A stretch of DNA of 64,000 nt from Mycobacteroides immunogenum (GCF_001605725.1 NZ_CP011530.1:4464001-4528000); one strand, 5' to 3'. Counted from the first letter of the stretch, positions 1 through 8,943 are shown. Notes: generated by a model from the letters alone, not told the origin. Translations and numbers: made by a program.

Positions 1-1
1 C

Positions 2-580
2 CTTCTTTTGGGATTAGTTGTCGGACTGGGCGATATCGTCGGCCGCATCCCCATGGCCGCCCTGGTCGCGGTGATGATCATGGTGTCCGTAGGCACCATG
101 GACTGGCACAGCATCAACCCGGCCACCCTGCGCCGCATGCCCCTCAGCGAGACCCTAGTCATGGCCGCCACCGTGATCGTGACCGTGGCCAGCCACAACC
201 TGGCCTACGGCGTCATCATCGGGGTAATCACCGCTATGGTGCTGTTCGCGCGCCGCGTCGCCCACATGGTCACCGTCGCCAAAACTCAACAACCCCAACA
301 AGACCCAAACACCGGCACGGTGGTGTACCGGGTCACCGGGGAACTGTTCTTCGCCTCCAGCAACGACCTGGTCTACCAATTCGACTACACCGGCGACCCC
401 GGACACATCCTCATCGATATGACCGACTCACACATCTGGGATGCCTCCACCGTCGCAGCCCTGGACGCCATCACCACCAAATACCGTGCCCGCGGCAAAC
501 ACGTGGAAATCATTGGCCTCAACCAAGACTCAGCTACCCGGCACGACCGCCTCACCGGACAACTCGGCGGCAGCCACTAA
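2..580 (+). CDS. SulP-family anion permease, C-terminal part with STAS domain (5' truncated by window edge)
   Basis: The frame is open from base 2, so the gene begins outside the window. The visible part starts with the last hydrophobic segments (for example AALVAVMIMVSVG and AYGVIIGVITAMVLFA, roughly visible residues 15-85). It ends in a STAS domain (about residues 100-180) with the typical beta strand and helix start ILIDMTDSHIWDASTVAAL. SulP proteins move sulfate, bicarbonate or related anions across the inner membrane, and the cytoplasmic STAS domain tunes activity. The substrate cannot be told from this fragment. A MerR-type regulator follows on the same strand after about 70 bases, which hints at joint regulation (inference). 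Confidence 0.85.
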   Translation, partial: LLLGLVVGLGDIVGRIPMAALVAVMIMVSVGTMDWHSINPATLRRMPLSETLVMAATVIVTVASHNLAYGVIIGVITAMVLFARRVAHMVTVAKTQQPQQDPNTGTVVYRVTGELFFASSNDLVYQFDYTGDPGHILIDMTDSHIWDASTVAALDAITTKYRARGKHVEIIGLNQDSATRHDRLTGQLGGSH

Positions 581-652
581 CTGCACTTGGCCGCTTCGGA
601 TGCTGGCTACAGTTGAGCAGCACATGAAACAAGCACGTACACAAGATCGGAG

Positions 653-1069
653 GTGCGTCGCACGTTGACTGACACAGACACCGCGAAGTTGCAGATCGGG
701 CAAGTCGCCGCCCGCACCGAACTGTCGATCCGCACCATCCGCCACTACGACGACGTCGGCCTGATCACCCCCTCGGCCCGCAGCGCAGGAGGGTTTCGCC
801 TCTACACCGAAGCCGACGTCGAACGGCTCCTGGTCATCCGGCGGATGAAGCCCCTCGACTTCACCCTCAATGAAATGAGGGACTTGCTGGAAGCTATCGA
901 CACCCTGAACACACCTAACGCCACAGCAGCTCAACGAACCGCTGCCGCCGATTACCTGCAGCAATGCCAAACCCGAACCCACGACGCCATCAATCGGCTA
1001 CGCAAACACCTCGCCTACGCCGAAGAACTCGACCGCATCCTCACCACACGCGCAAGGAAGCCGGTCTAG
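653..1069 (+). CDS. MerR-family transcriptional regulator
   Basis: The protein of about 135 residues has an N-terminal winged helix-turn-helix typical of MerR: QIGQVAARTELSIRTIRHYD, then DDVGLITPSARSAGGFRLYT. A recognition-helix region with VERLLVIRRMKPLDFTLNEM and a C-terminal coiled coil for dimerisation follow. No cysteine pair for metal binding is visible, so a metal sensor of the classical MerR or CueR kind is unlikely. The start is uncertain. GTG at 653 lies inside the AGGAGG-like Shine-Dalgarno sequence, while TTG at 665 has that sequence about 11 bases upstream and gives a protein starting LTDTDTAKLQ; I favour the latter biologically. It sits just behind the SulP gene and may regulate it. 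Confidence 0.85.
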   Translation: MRRTLTDTDTAKLQIGQVAARTELSIRTIRHYDDVGLITPSARSAGGFRLYTEADVERLLVIRRMKPLDFTLNEMRDLLEAIDTLNTPNATAAQRTAAADYLQQCQTRTHDAINRLRKHLAYAEELDRILTTRARKPV

Positions 1070-1177
1070 ACCGGGTCGGGCCTCACGCCCACACGAAGGA
1101 AGTAGTCCGCTACTCGTGCGGGCTCCTGTTCACCGGTCCTACGGTTCGGGAAGACCCACCACCCCGAGGAGCCGATC

Positions 1178-1423
1178 ATGACAACGCTTGAACGCCAAGC
1201 AATCCGGCAACCATCACACACGCCCACAACCAAAGTGGCAGCCAGCGGGACCGCCGGTGCGATCTCGGTTCTGCTGGTCTTCGTTCTCGGTAAGTTCGAC
1301 ATCCAAATACCGGGAGACGTCGGCTCCGCCATCACCGTGCTCTTCTCGGCGGCCTGCGGCTACCTGGTGCATGAACGCACCGTTGTGCAGCGGCCGGCAC
1401 CGCGAGCCAGGGATGAGAATTGA
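1178..1423 (+). CDS. Small membrane protein, holin-like in architecture
   Basis: This 81-residue protein has two hydrophobic segments, GAISVLLVFVLGKF (about 27-40) and ITVLFSAACGYLV (about 51-63), separated by IQIPGDVGSA. The tail is short and charged. The pattern of a variable N-terminus, two helices and a PGDV turn resembles small proteins found in mycobacteriophages and prophage remnants, but I cannot name a family. A GAGGAG-type ribosome binding site lies a few bases before ATG 1178. With the neighbouring MerR and SulP genes it forms an accessory patch with no menaquinone-region synteny. Phage origin is only a suggestion. Confidence 0.55.
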   Translation: MTTLERQAIRQPSHTPTTKVAASGTAGAISVLLVFVLGKFDIQIPGDVGSAITVLFSAACGYLVHERTVVQRPAPRARDEN

Positions 1424-1441
1424 CCCGCCGGACCCGCCGGA

Positions 1442-4159
1442 CTACGGGCGGTGTGCCTGCTCCTGCGGGTCGGCCAGGTCGCTCCACACGATCTTGGCAA
1501 GCTGATCGCGATCCACGACATCGAGTTTGATGCAGGCGCGGTAGATGTGCCCCTCAATGGTGCGCACCGAGAGAGTGAGCCGCTCGGCGATCTCACGGTT
1601 GCACAAGCCTTCACCGATCAGGGCCGCGATCTCACGCTCGCGCGCGGTGACCGGCAGCGGACGCGCGGCGGCCCGGATGGCTGGCGTGGCCGCACCACCA
1701 CACTGGCCGGCGATCCGCAGCGCACGCGCCGCGGACTCGGCGCTCTTGCTTCGATCCCCACTGCGACTCAGCAGCGCTACCGCCTGCGCAGCGGCATCGG
1801 CCGCCGAGAGCAGCAGGCCCGCATTCTCGAATTCGATGCTGATCTGAACCAGCGCCGCGGAATCGGATGCGCCGACGGCGAGCGCATGCCGCGCGTACAG
1901 CCCCACCAGCGGACCATGCACCCGCGGGGCAAGTGATTCCAGGCGGCGAGCCACCGTCCGGTCACCGAACCGCGCCGAGTGGTGCAGCGCTTCGGCCTCC
2001 ACCGCGTATTGCCCGGCGGTGTGTGCGGCATCGGCCGCACGACGGGCGATATCCACCGCCGACCGGTCCGCGCCGCGGGCGGCGGCCAGCCACGACTTCG
2101 CGATCAACAGCTGTGGGTCATGCAGCGCGACGAACTGCCCCGCGTGCTCGCCCGATTCGGTCAGCACACGCTCCGCGTCTTCGACCTTCCCGAGCGCCGC
2201 GTAGGCACGCGCCAGCAGTAGTCGCGCGGGCAGCTGCCACGGCAACGGCCGCTCGGCGTTGAGCGCCGCCAGCGCCTGTTCGATGGAGGAGATCGCCGTA
2301 GGGAATACACCACGGTGCACGGCGACCAGACCCGCCATGATTCGTGCTATCGCCCACGCGAGAAACTGTCCAGCGGAGGAGAACTCGGTGTACTCGGTAA
2401 CGCGGCGGTCGGCCAGCTGGAGCTGCCCGGTGTAGACGAGTGCCAGTACGTCGCAGTAACGCACCATCACCGCGATCATGCCGTCGGTGGACCGTTTCTG
2501 TGCGCGACATCTCGCCGCGATCGGCTCGAACTCGTCACCACGCCCGGCGACAGGCAGCGCGAGCCCGATACCGAATGCCGCGAATTCCACGGCCTGCCGG
2601 GGAGCCTCCGGGTCGGACAGCACGACGGTCGCGGCGGCAAGCCCGTCATCGAACTGGTTCTCGTGCACGGCCAAAGCCGCGCCCGTCGCGTCGACGACGA
2701 GTTTCAAGGCAGGATGCCGCACCCGTTCACGCAGCAGTGCCATCAGCTCGTGCGCACGCCGGACATCGCCCATCGACCAGAACGCGATGGAGACGAGCGG
2801 AAGGCCCCAGAGAACCAGGGAAAGCTCATCGAGCTGGTCCGGATCGAACTCGGCGAGCGCCTGCTCGGCTTCCTCGGGCCGGCCCTGCCACAGCAGCGCG
2901 CGCGAGAGCACTTCGGCCGCGCGCAGACCCCCATCGCGTTCGACCGCGCACCGCGCCAAGTGTTCCCCGACAGGAAGGTTGGACAGGTATACGGCGTCCT
3001 TCGCGGCGGAGACCAACAGGGCCGGATCGGTGACTTCATCACTTTCGACGGACAGTTGCGCGAGCCGAATGCGTTTGGCCGCCGAGTCGATATCGCGTTC
3101 CCGGAGTGCCCGTACCAGCTGACCACGCAGGCGCCGGGCCGATGCGGTGCCCACCCTGCGCCGAATCACCTCACCCAGCATCGGATGGCTGAACCGCACG
3201 TTGATACGACGGCCGTCGGCTTCGACACGGACAAAGCCGGTGAGCTCCGCGCCGTCCAGCGCGTCACCGCCGGCAATCTCGCACAACGTGTCGAGGTTGA
3301 GCGGTTCGCACAGGGACAGCAGTTTGAGCACGTTGAGTACATCGCCGTCCAACTGTTCGAGACGATCTCCCAGCAGCGCGGCCAAGCCCGAGGGGACGAC
3401 GGTGTTGCCGCGCAGCTGCCACACCCCGTTGACGGCGGTGAGGGATCCGGCCTCAACGGCGCCCTCCACCAGGTGGCGCAGGAACAGCGGGTTTCCACCG
3501 GATGACTCCCACATCACGTCTGCGCTCAGCCCTTCGAGCGCACCGCCGAGCACCGATTCGACCAGTGCGACACTCTGCTCCTTGGTGAACGCCTCGAGTT
3601 CGAACCGGCGTAGATAGTCGTCCTTCCACAACGCGGTGACCGCGTCCGGAACAGGCTCGCCGCTACGCACCGTGGCGACCAACCGGCTGGCATGCCCGAC
3701 AGCTATCTGATGCAGCAAGGTCGCGGAGAGGTCGTCCAGCAGATGGGCATCGTCGACTCCGATGATCGGATGTGGCGACGCGACAATGGATTCCCGTGCC
3801 GCGGCAATGAGCGCGGCCGGATCACGCGATCCGGTCGCCTGTATCCAATGGGCGAATACTCCCAATGGAATACTCCGCGACGATTCGGTACATGCCACCC
3901 AGCGAACCTGACATCCCAACGAGTCGGTGACGGTACGCGCGAGGGTCGTCTTGCCGACTCCGGCGGAGCCGACCAACACCACGCCGCACGACACACTGTC
4001 CGTCAGCGTCGAGCGAACGGCGTCGAATTCGGTTGGGCGGTCGAGCAACTGCCAGCTCCCCGACATGGGAAAAGAGTCTAGATCGCGATGGCGGTTTGCG
4101 TAAGCCGGTCCGTGGGAGGGCTTCTGCTGCCCGGCGATTTTGGTGATCGAAACTGTCAT
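1442..4159 (-). CDS. Large LuxR-family regulator with N-terminal AAA/STAND-type ATPase (LAL/MalT-like)
   Basis: The protein has about 905 residues. Residues 40-300 form an ATPase module with Walker A GSAGVGKTT (about 64-72) and Walker B IIGVDDAHLL. A long helical, TPR-like middle follows, and a C-terminal LuxR/FixJ helix-turn-helix lies at about 835-895 (TAREREIAALIGEGLCNREI, then LSVRTIEGHIYRA). Such regulators bind a ligand or protein through the central part and activate transcription in an ATP-dependent way. The open frame reaches upstream to 4252, but I start at ATG 4159 because a GAGAAGG ribosome binding site precedes it and the catalase-related gene ends only 10 bases upstream. It is therefore probably co-transcribed with that gene and autoregulated through the GAGTA-N6-TACTC sites, for which it is the obvious candidate binder (inference). 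Confidence 0.9.
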   Translation of the reverse strand: MTVSITKIAGQQKPSHGPAYANRHRDLDSFPMSGSWQLLDRPTEFDAVRSTLTDSVSCGVVLVGSAGVGKTTLARTVTDSLGCQVRWVACTESSRSIPLGVFAHWIQATGSRDPAALIAAARESIVASPHPIIGVDDAHLLDDLSATLLHQIAVGHASRLVATVRSGEPVPDAVTALWKDDYLRRFELEAFTKEQSVALVESVLGGALEGLSADVMWESSGGNPLFLRHLVEGAVEAGSLTAVNGVWQLRGNTVVPSGLAALLGDRLEQLDGDVLNVLKLLSLCEPLNLDTLCEIAGGDALDGAELTGFVRVEADGRRINVRFSHPMLGEVIRRRVGTASARRLRGQLVRALRERDIDSAAKRIRLAQLSVESDEVTDPALLVSAAKDAVYLSNLPVGEHLARCAVERDGGLRAAEVLSRALLWQGRPEEAEQALAEFDPDQLDELSLVLWGLPLVSIAFWSMGDVRRAHELMALLRERVRHPALKLVVDATGAALAVHENQFDDGLAAATVVLSDPEAPRQAVEFAAFGIGLALPVAGRGDEFEPIAARCRAQKRSTDGMIAVMVRYCDVLALVYTGQLQLADRRVTEYTEFSSAGQFLAWAIARIMAGLVAVHRGVFPTAISSIEQALAALNAERPLPWQLPARLLLARAYAALGKVEDAERVLTESGEHAGQFVALHDPQLLIAKSWLAAARGADRSAVDIARRAADAAHTAGQYAVEAEALHHSARFGDRTVARRLESLAPRVHGPLVGLYARHALAVGASDSAALVQISIEFENAGLLLSAADAAAQAVALLSRSGDRSKSAESAARALRIAGQCGGAATPAIRAAARPLPVTAREREIAALIGEGLCNREIAERLTLSVRTIEGHIYRACIKLDVVDRDQLAKIVWSDLADPQEQAHRP

Positions 4160-4169
4160 CGCAACCTTC

Positions 4170-5294
4170 TCAGTCCGGTAGATCCTGGACCCCCGCCGGC
4201 TCCATCCGCGACACCCCGTTCTTTTCATGCCTGAAGTTGCTGGATGCCTCATAAACCTTGAGTTTCAATCGATTGATCGATCCCAGCGGCCGATGCGCGG
4301 CCAGAGCGCGCCACGAATTGAAGGACAGCACATCGTCACCGAAAACCTGCCGCGCGGTGCCATATGAATCCTGCACGGGGAAGATGATTTTGGCGATACC
4401 CCGGTGCGGGGAATCCGTTTCGGGCCACGCGACGGTGGCATCCTCGAGCGGCATCGTCTTGGCATCGGTGCACAGTTGGGCCCGCAATTCATACTCAGCG
4501 CTGTTGTGCTGAAAGAACTCTGAGACCAGATGGCGGAACTCGTCGTCAGCGATATCGTCCGGCAGCAGCACTCCCTCAAGGTCCCGCACGGACTTCGACA
4601 GGGGTACGTAACTGAGTTTGGCCACATACTCCCCGTACCGCAGCGGTGCCGAGGAGTAGAAGGTATCGCCCAGGATATGCGTGTTGGGACGGACGAACAC
4701 CGCCACCGATTCCGGGAGTGAGAGTCCCACGCGTGGAAGAATTTTCGCCACCCCGCCCAGAAGGTTGCTGCCCAACCTCAGCGCGGTGTCCGGCAGGCGC
4801 GCCAGCAACCAGGCCGTCGGCATTCCCCGCCGCAGATACGCCTTGGCGTCCGCGAACAGGAACTCGCGGTGCGTAACCAGCACAAAATCCTGGGTGGTGG
4901 CCTCATCGTCCGGGAGCGTCCGCGGACCACTCACACCCAGAACCTTGATACCCAGGCCCCGCACGCCCCGAATCCGGTCGCTGCGCAGCAGGCCGGACGT
5001 GGTGGACAACCTGCAGATGACCGGGTACGCACCAGCAGTCGAGAACATTCCCTGGCGTAGGTGCGGCGGTAGATCCGGGTACACGATCAGCTCGCCACGC
5101 AAGATGCCATGACTCTTCGCGTGCGCATCCCGGACAGCATGCCGGTACTTCCGGAAGGCGCGTTCGTTGTTGGTATGCAGTACTTTGACGATCTTGTCGA
5201 TGGCTTCGTCCTCACCGGGAGGCGTCGCGTCCATCTCCTCGCTGTACGGGAGGTAGGTACGCGTGGGGTCGAGCGATTCATCCGTTGTGCTCAT
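4170..5294 (-). CDS. Catalase-related haem protein (mini-catalase / allene-oxide-synthase-like superfamily)
   Basis: The 374-residue protein is shorter than true catalases (about 480 or more). Segments matching the catalase core are AHAKSHGILRGELIVYPDL (about 57-75, probable distal His58), CRLSTTSG (about 94-101), RGVRGLGIKVLG (about 109-120) and DFVLVTHREFLFADAKAY (about 136-153). YSSAPLRYGEYVAKLSYVP is typical of bacterial catalase-family proteins. The classical R-x-x-x-Y haem-tyrosine motif is altered; Tyr348 in NRLKLKVYEAS is my candidate proximal ligand. Relatives act on organic or fatty-acid hydroperoxides, including coral allene oxide synthase and a M. avium peroxidase. Start ATG 5294 has a GGGAGGA site upstream and discards a 58-residue open extension. 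It is divergent from the dioxygenase gene and upstream of the LuxR gene. Confidence 0.82.
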   Translation of the reverse strand: MSTTDESLDPTRTYLPYSEEMDATPPGEDEAIDKIVKVLHTNNERAFRKYRHAVRDAHAKSHGILRGELIVYPDLPPHLRQGMFSTAGAYPVICRLSTTSGLLRSDRIRGVRGLGIKVLGVSGPRTLPDDEATTQDFVLVTHREFLFADAKAYLRRGMPTAWLLARLPDTALRLGSNLLGGVAKILPRVGLSLPESVAVFVRPNTHILGDTFYSSAPLRYGEYVAKLSYVPLSKSVRDLEGVLLPDDIADDEFRHLVSEFFQHNSAEYELRAQLCTDAKTMPLEDATVAWPETDSPHRGIAKIIFPVQDSYGTARQVFGDDVLSFNSWRALAAHRPLGSINRLKLKVYEASSNFRHEKNGVSRMEPAGVQDLPD

Positions 5295-5357
5295 CGCGGC
5301 CCAGTCCTCCCGTATTGGTGATGCGCTCAGTGTCGTGAATGCCGGAGGTGCGCGCAT

Positions 5358-5373
5358 GAGTACACGACTACTC
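5358..5373. promoter_or_regulatory. Operator-like inverted repeat GAGTA-N6-TACTC, site 1 (catalase-related promoter)
   Basis: Perfect 5-bp arms GAGTA and TACTC flank 6 bp (CACGAC). The centre is 71.5 bp upstream of the catalase-related start codon. On the minus strand a -10-like GACACT begins 31.5 bp from the centre. Read on that strand the right half extends to TACTCATG, as in sites 2 and 3. Probable binding site of the adjacent LuxR-type regulator (inference). Confidence 0.7.
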
Positions 5374-5457
5374 AATCCTGCGCCGCGGCTGACGCCGATG
5401 TAGGCGAAACGGCGAGGTATTCCCGGCGCTATCGGGAACCCGAATTCCACGAGGATC

Positions 5458-5473
5458 GAGTAGCCCAATACTC
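5458..5473. promoter_or_regulatory. Operator-like inverted repeat GAGTA-N6-TACTC, site 2 (dioxygenase promoter)
   Basis: Perfect arms, spacer GCCCAA, followed by ATG to give the TACTCATG extension. It lies exactly 100 bp from site 1. A -10-like CAGCAT at 5498-5503 begins 32.5 bp from the centre and ends 7 bases before ATG 5511. No ribosome binding site is visible, so the dioxygenase mRNA may be leaderless. No -35 box is evident, as expected for an activator-dependent promoter. Confidence 0.7.
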
Positions 5474-5510
5474 ATGTTCCGGCCCGCCGGAATTTGTCAG
5501 CATTACCGGT

Positions 5511-7319
5511 ATGGCGAAAAAGAATGACGCCGCCAAATCGGCCACCACACTGGCGTCGTGGCTCGCAACACGAATCGATCGGTCGATCGGGTGGTCCCGG
5601 CTTCCCACGGCATTCGGCATCGCGGTACTCATCGGGCTGCGCAACGCGCTGCGAGCCGACAACCTGTTCGACACGGGACGGGCGCCTGGCGGATCACCGC
5701 CGCCTGAGAACACCGACTACCGCAACGCCCGGACCGTCGACGGCACCTACAACAACCTTGAACACCCACTGATGGGATCGGTCGGCAGCCGCTTCGGGCG
5801 CAACGCACCCCTTGCCCAGACTTTCCCCGAGCCCCCCGAACAACTCCTGGACCCGAATCCGCGGCTGATCAGTCGCAGGCTGCTGACCCGCGACGAGTTC
5901 ATTCCGGCGACGACGCTGAACGTACTGGCCGCCGCCTGGATCCAGTTCGAGGTCCACGACTGGTTCAGCCACAACACCGTCGAGACCAAACCATGGTCCG
6001 TGCCGCTCGACGGCAGCGATCCGTGGCCACAACGCCCGATGCAAATACGCCGCACCGCACCCGACCCGTGCCCCGACGCGTCAGGCCCCCCGACGTTCGT
6101 CACGCAGGACACCCATTGGTGGGACGGATCGCAGGTCTACGGCGGCACTCGCGAGGTCGCCGAGGCACTGCGTTCCGGAAGCGGGGGCACACTGCGGATG
6201 GACGGGCAGGGCCTGCCGCCTGCCGATGTCGAGGCGCTGGCCAGCACATCGGAGACGGCCGCGAACTTTTGGGTCGGTCTGGCCGTCCTGCATTCGCTGT
6301 TCATGCGGGAACACAACGCGATCTGCGAGCATCTGGCTGCCTGCCATCCGGAAATGTCCGATCAGGAGCTGTACGACAAGGCCCGTCTGGTCAACACCGC
6401 GCTCATGGCGAAGATCCACACGATCGACTGGACTCCCGCGATAATCGGGCACCCCACCACGGTATTCGCGATGCACACCAACTGGTCCGGCATTCTCGGC
6501 GAGCGCCTGAACAACCTGTTTCAGCGTCAGCCGCATAACGCTCTCCTACGCGGCATACCCGGCTCCCCGACAAGTCTGCACAACGTGCCATATTCGCTGA
6601 CCGAAGAATTTGTCGCGGTGTACCGGATGCACCCGCTCATTCCCGACCGTTTCGTGCTGCGGTCGGCGTCTGACGATTCCGTGCTCGCCGAGCATGAATT
6701 GCCAGATCTCGCCGTTCAATACGTGCGCGCCCGCTTCAGCGAGACACCACTGGAGAACATCATCTATTCGTTCGGCCGCGCCCACCCGGGCGCACTGACT
6801 CTGCATAACTTCCCACGCCATCTACAGCGTCTGGAGCGGCCGGACGGGTCCATTTTGGACCTCGCAGCCATCGATGTGCTTCGCGTCCGTGAGCGGGGCG
6901 TCCCCCGCTACAACGAGTTCCGCCGGATGCTGCGGCTGCGGCCGGTGTCGTCTTTCGGCGAGCTCACCGACGACCCGGTGGTGGCCAAGGAGCTCGCGGC
7001 GATATACGGCGACGATGTGGAGCGGGTGGATCTGATGATCGGACTGTACGCGGAGCCCAAACCGAAGGGATTTGGCTTCAGCGACACAGCCTTTCGAATC
7101 TTCGTATTGATGGCGTCCCGGCGGCTGGAAAGCGACAGATTCTTCACGTCCGATTTCCGGCCCGAGATCTACACCCCGGAAGGCCTCGCATGGGTGAGAA
7201 ACAACTCGATGCGTTCGGTGCTGCTCCGGCACTTCCCGTCCCTGGCCGCCGCCCTGGACGGCGTCACGAATCCTTTCGCACCGTGGACACCGACATGGGC
7301 CGGCAGATCGACCGAGTAG
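5511..7319 (+). CDS. Haem-dependent fatty-acid dioxygenase, alpha-DOX/cyclooxygenase-like (animal haem peroxidase superfamily)
   Basis: The 602 residues are close to plant alpha-dioxygenase length. Diagnostic motifs are WIQFEVHDWFSH (143-154) with distal His149, THWWDGSQVYG (201-211), and VYRMHPLIPDRF (370-381). In the last, Tyr371 and His374 reproduce the Y-x-x-H pair of catalytic tyrosine radical and proximal haem histidine in alpha-DOX and cyclooxygenases. This argues for fatty-acid oxygenation giving hydroperoxides rather than plain peroxidase activity. No signal peptide is visible, so it is probably cytoplasmic or peripheral to the membrane. It diverges from the catalase-related gene, whose product could consume the hydroperoxide (inference). 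The stop codon lies inside operator site 3. Substrate and regiochemistry cannot be read from the sequence. Confidence 0.9.
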   Translation: MAKKNDAAKSATTLASWLATRIDRSIGWSRLPTAFGIAVLIGLRNALRADNLFDTGRAPGGSPPPENTDYRNARTVDGTYNNLEHPLMGSVGSRFGRNAPLAQTFPEPPEQLLDPNPRLISRRLLTRDEFIPATTLNVLAAAWIQFEVHDWFSHNTVETKPWSVPLDGSDPWPQRPMQIRRTAPDPCPDASGPPTFVTQDTHWWDGSQVYGGTREVAEALRSGSGGTLRMDGQGLPPADVEALASTSETAANFWVGLAVLHSLFMREHNAICEHLAACHPEMSDQELYDKARLVNTALMAKIHTIDWTPAIIGHPTTVFAMHTNWSGILGERLNNLFQRQPHNALLRGIPGSPTSLHNVPYSLTEEFVAVYRMHPLIPDRFVLRSASDDSVLAEHELPDLAVQYVRARFSETPLENIIYSFGRAHPGALTLHNFPRHLQRLERPDGSILDLAAIDVLRVRERGVPRYNEFRRMLRLRPVSSFGELTDDPVVAKELAAIYGDDVERVDLMIGLYAEPKPKGFGFSDTAFRIFVLMASRRLESDRFFTSDFRPEIYTPEGLAWVRNNSMRSVLLRHFPSLAAALDGVTNPFAPWTPTWAGRSTE

Positions 7320-7329
7320 GCGAATACTC
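7314..7329. promoter_or_regulatory. Operator-like inverted repeat GAGTA-N6-TACTC, site 3 (subtilase promoter)
   Basis: Perfect arms, spacer GGCGAA, followed by ATG to give TACTCATG. It overlaps the dioxygenase stop codon. The centre is 78.5 bp upstream of the subtilase start, and a -10-like CACAAT (7354-7359) begins exactly 32.5 bp from the centre, as at site 2. This suggests the protease genes have their own promoter under the same regulator. Confidence 0.7.
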
Positions 7330-7399
7330 ATGACCGACAACGGCGTTTGGGTTCACAATCATCAGATGAGCCCCACCGGATTCATGTCTTCGGTGTGCG

Positions 7400-8926
7400 A
7401 TGACTAGCCCCGTGCCCCGTGGTCCCAAGCGGCCATCGGTCATCAGCCCGATGGTCCTGGCCGACCCGCAGACGGCACCGCCCGCCGAGGCCAACGCCTT
7501 GGTCACCGACGATGACGATCGCAGGATGGTGCTGATCGAGCTTCTCGTCGGTACCGGCATCGACCCCAAGCACGTGCGCGATCAGTTCCTGCACATGTTC
7601 CATCGAGTACTGCGTGACGAGCCACCCACACCGACGCCCGTCGGGCGCCACTATGTGCGGTGCATGCTCACCCCTGATGAAATCCAGCGTCTGGTTCGCG
7701 GGGGCGCCAAGTCCCCGACCGCAAAAAGCGCACAACAAGCACTGCAATTGATCTGGCGGGTGTGGCCCGACCTGGTGGTTGAGGCACACCTGGACCGCTC
7801 ACTCACCACGATCAAGGCCGATGCGGCGATCCGCACCTATGGCTCCGGTGGAACCGGTGTCGTCTGGGCGGTGCTGGATTCGGGAATCGATGCCGAGCAC
7901 CCGCATTTCGCGGCCAACGGCACCCTCACCGCTGACTGTGTCAGACCGCTGCACAAGGACTTCACGCTTACCCCAGGTGTTTCGAAGGGGCCGCTTGTCG
8001 ACGTCTACGGACACGGCACCCATGTGGCCGGCATCATCGCGGGCGAATCCCCCACCGATCCGAAACTCATCCGGATCGCATCCACTCAACCGACTGCCGA
8101 GGGGCTACCGGAATGGGTACCGCGGGTACTGGCGCAGGGGTCGCGGCTGTCCGGGGTGGCTCCACACGCCAACCTGGTGAGCCTCAAGGTGCTCGACGAC
8201 GACGGCAAGACCCTGTCGAGCGTGCTCATCGACGCCCTCAACTACGTGCGCGAGATCAACAGCTACGGCAATGACTTACAGATCCACGGCGTGAATCTGT
8301 CTCTGGGATGCGGCTGGATGCCAAGGGACTACGCGGCGGGCCAAAGCCCGCTGTGCCGCGAACTCGATCTGCTCACCGGGTCCGGGGTGGTCTGTGTCGT
8401 GAGCGCCGGAAACCTCGGGGCCGGCACCGCGGCGGCCGGTGTGGGCGCCGCGATCATGGGAACAGCGACCGATGTCTACGGTCAGCTCTCTACCATCACC
8501 GACCCCGGGAATGCCGCCACCGCGATCACCGTCGGCTCGGTCCACCGGTACCGGCCGCACACCAGCGGGGTCACCTTCGACTCCTCAAAGGGGCCGACTC
8601 TCGATGGCCGGCGCAAACCCGACCTGGTGGCCCCCGGTGAGCGAATAACTTCCGCGGCAACCGGTCTCATGGCCAAGGGCATTGACGTGTTGAAGGACGA
8701 CGGCACCGAGGGGGCCGCCAACTACATCGAAGACAGCGGCACCTCGATGGCCGCCGCGCATGTGTCGGGTGCGATCGCCGCGTTCTTGTCGGCTCGCACG
8801 GAGTTCGTGGGTAAACCACAAGAGGTCAAGGACATCTTCCTGAAGTCGGCCGTCGACTTGGGGCGCCACGAGTTCTTTCAGGGCGCCGGTCTTGTCGACC
8901 TGATGCGCGCACTATCCAACACCTGA
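7400..8926 (+). CDS. Subtilisin-like serine protease (peptidase S8)
   Basis: The protein has 508 residues. A prodomain-like N-terminal part of about 150 residues precedes the catalytic domain. The triad is intact: Asp160 in VLDSGID, His205 in GHGTHVAG, Ser449 in GTSMAAAHVSG. The oxyanion Asn338 sits in SAGNLG. There is no signal peptide or membrane anchor, unlike mycosins (MycP), so this is not an ESX protease and probably acts inside the cell or leaves by another route. It begins a co-directional run with an alpha/beta hydrolase 17 bases downstream and a V8-like protease further on. The ribosome binding site before ATG 7400 is weak. Confidence 0.92.
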   Translation: MTSPVPRGPKRPSVISPMVLADPQTAPPAEANALVTDDDDRRMVLIELLVGTGIDPKHVRDQFLHMFHRVLRDEPPTPTPVGRHYVRCMLTPDEIQRLVRGGAKSPTAKSAQQALQLIWRVWPDLVVEAHLDRSLTTIKADAAIRTYGSGGTGVVWAVLDSGIDAEHPHFAANGTLTADCVRPLHKDFTLTPGVSKGPLVDVYGHGTHVAGIIAGESPTDPKLIRIASTQPTAEGLPEWVPRVLAQGSRLSGVAPHANLVSLKVLDDDGKTLSSVLIDALNYVREINSYGNDLQIHGVNLSLGCGWMPRDYAAGQSPLCRELDLLTGSGVVCVVSAGNLGAGTAAAGVGAAIMGTATDVYGQLSTITDPGNAATAITVGSVHRYRPHTSGVTFDSSKGPTLDGRRKPDLVAPGERITSAATGLMAKGIDVLKDDGTEGAANYIEDSGTSMAAAHVSGAIAAFLSARTEFVGKPQEVKDIFLKSAVDLGRHEFFQGAGLVDLMRALSNT

Positions 8927-8943
8927 AGACGAGCGAGTACATC

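Noticed and set aside
2315..3505. 396-residue open frame on the plus strand
   Set aside because: Antisense shadow of the LuxR-type regulator; composition is Arg/His/Gln-rich with no domain, as expected from opposite-strand high-GC codons.
3850..3895. AATACTC half-sites resembling the cluster operator
   Set aside because: Inside the LuxR coding sequence, not in inverted-repeat arrangement, no promoter nearby.
7400..8926. Subtilase as a mycosin of an ESX system
   Set aside because: No signal peptide, no C-terminal membrane helix and no esx/ecc genes nearby.
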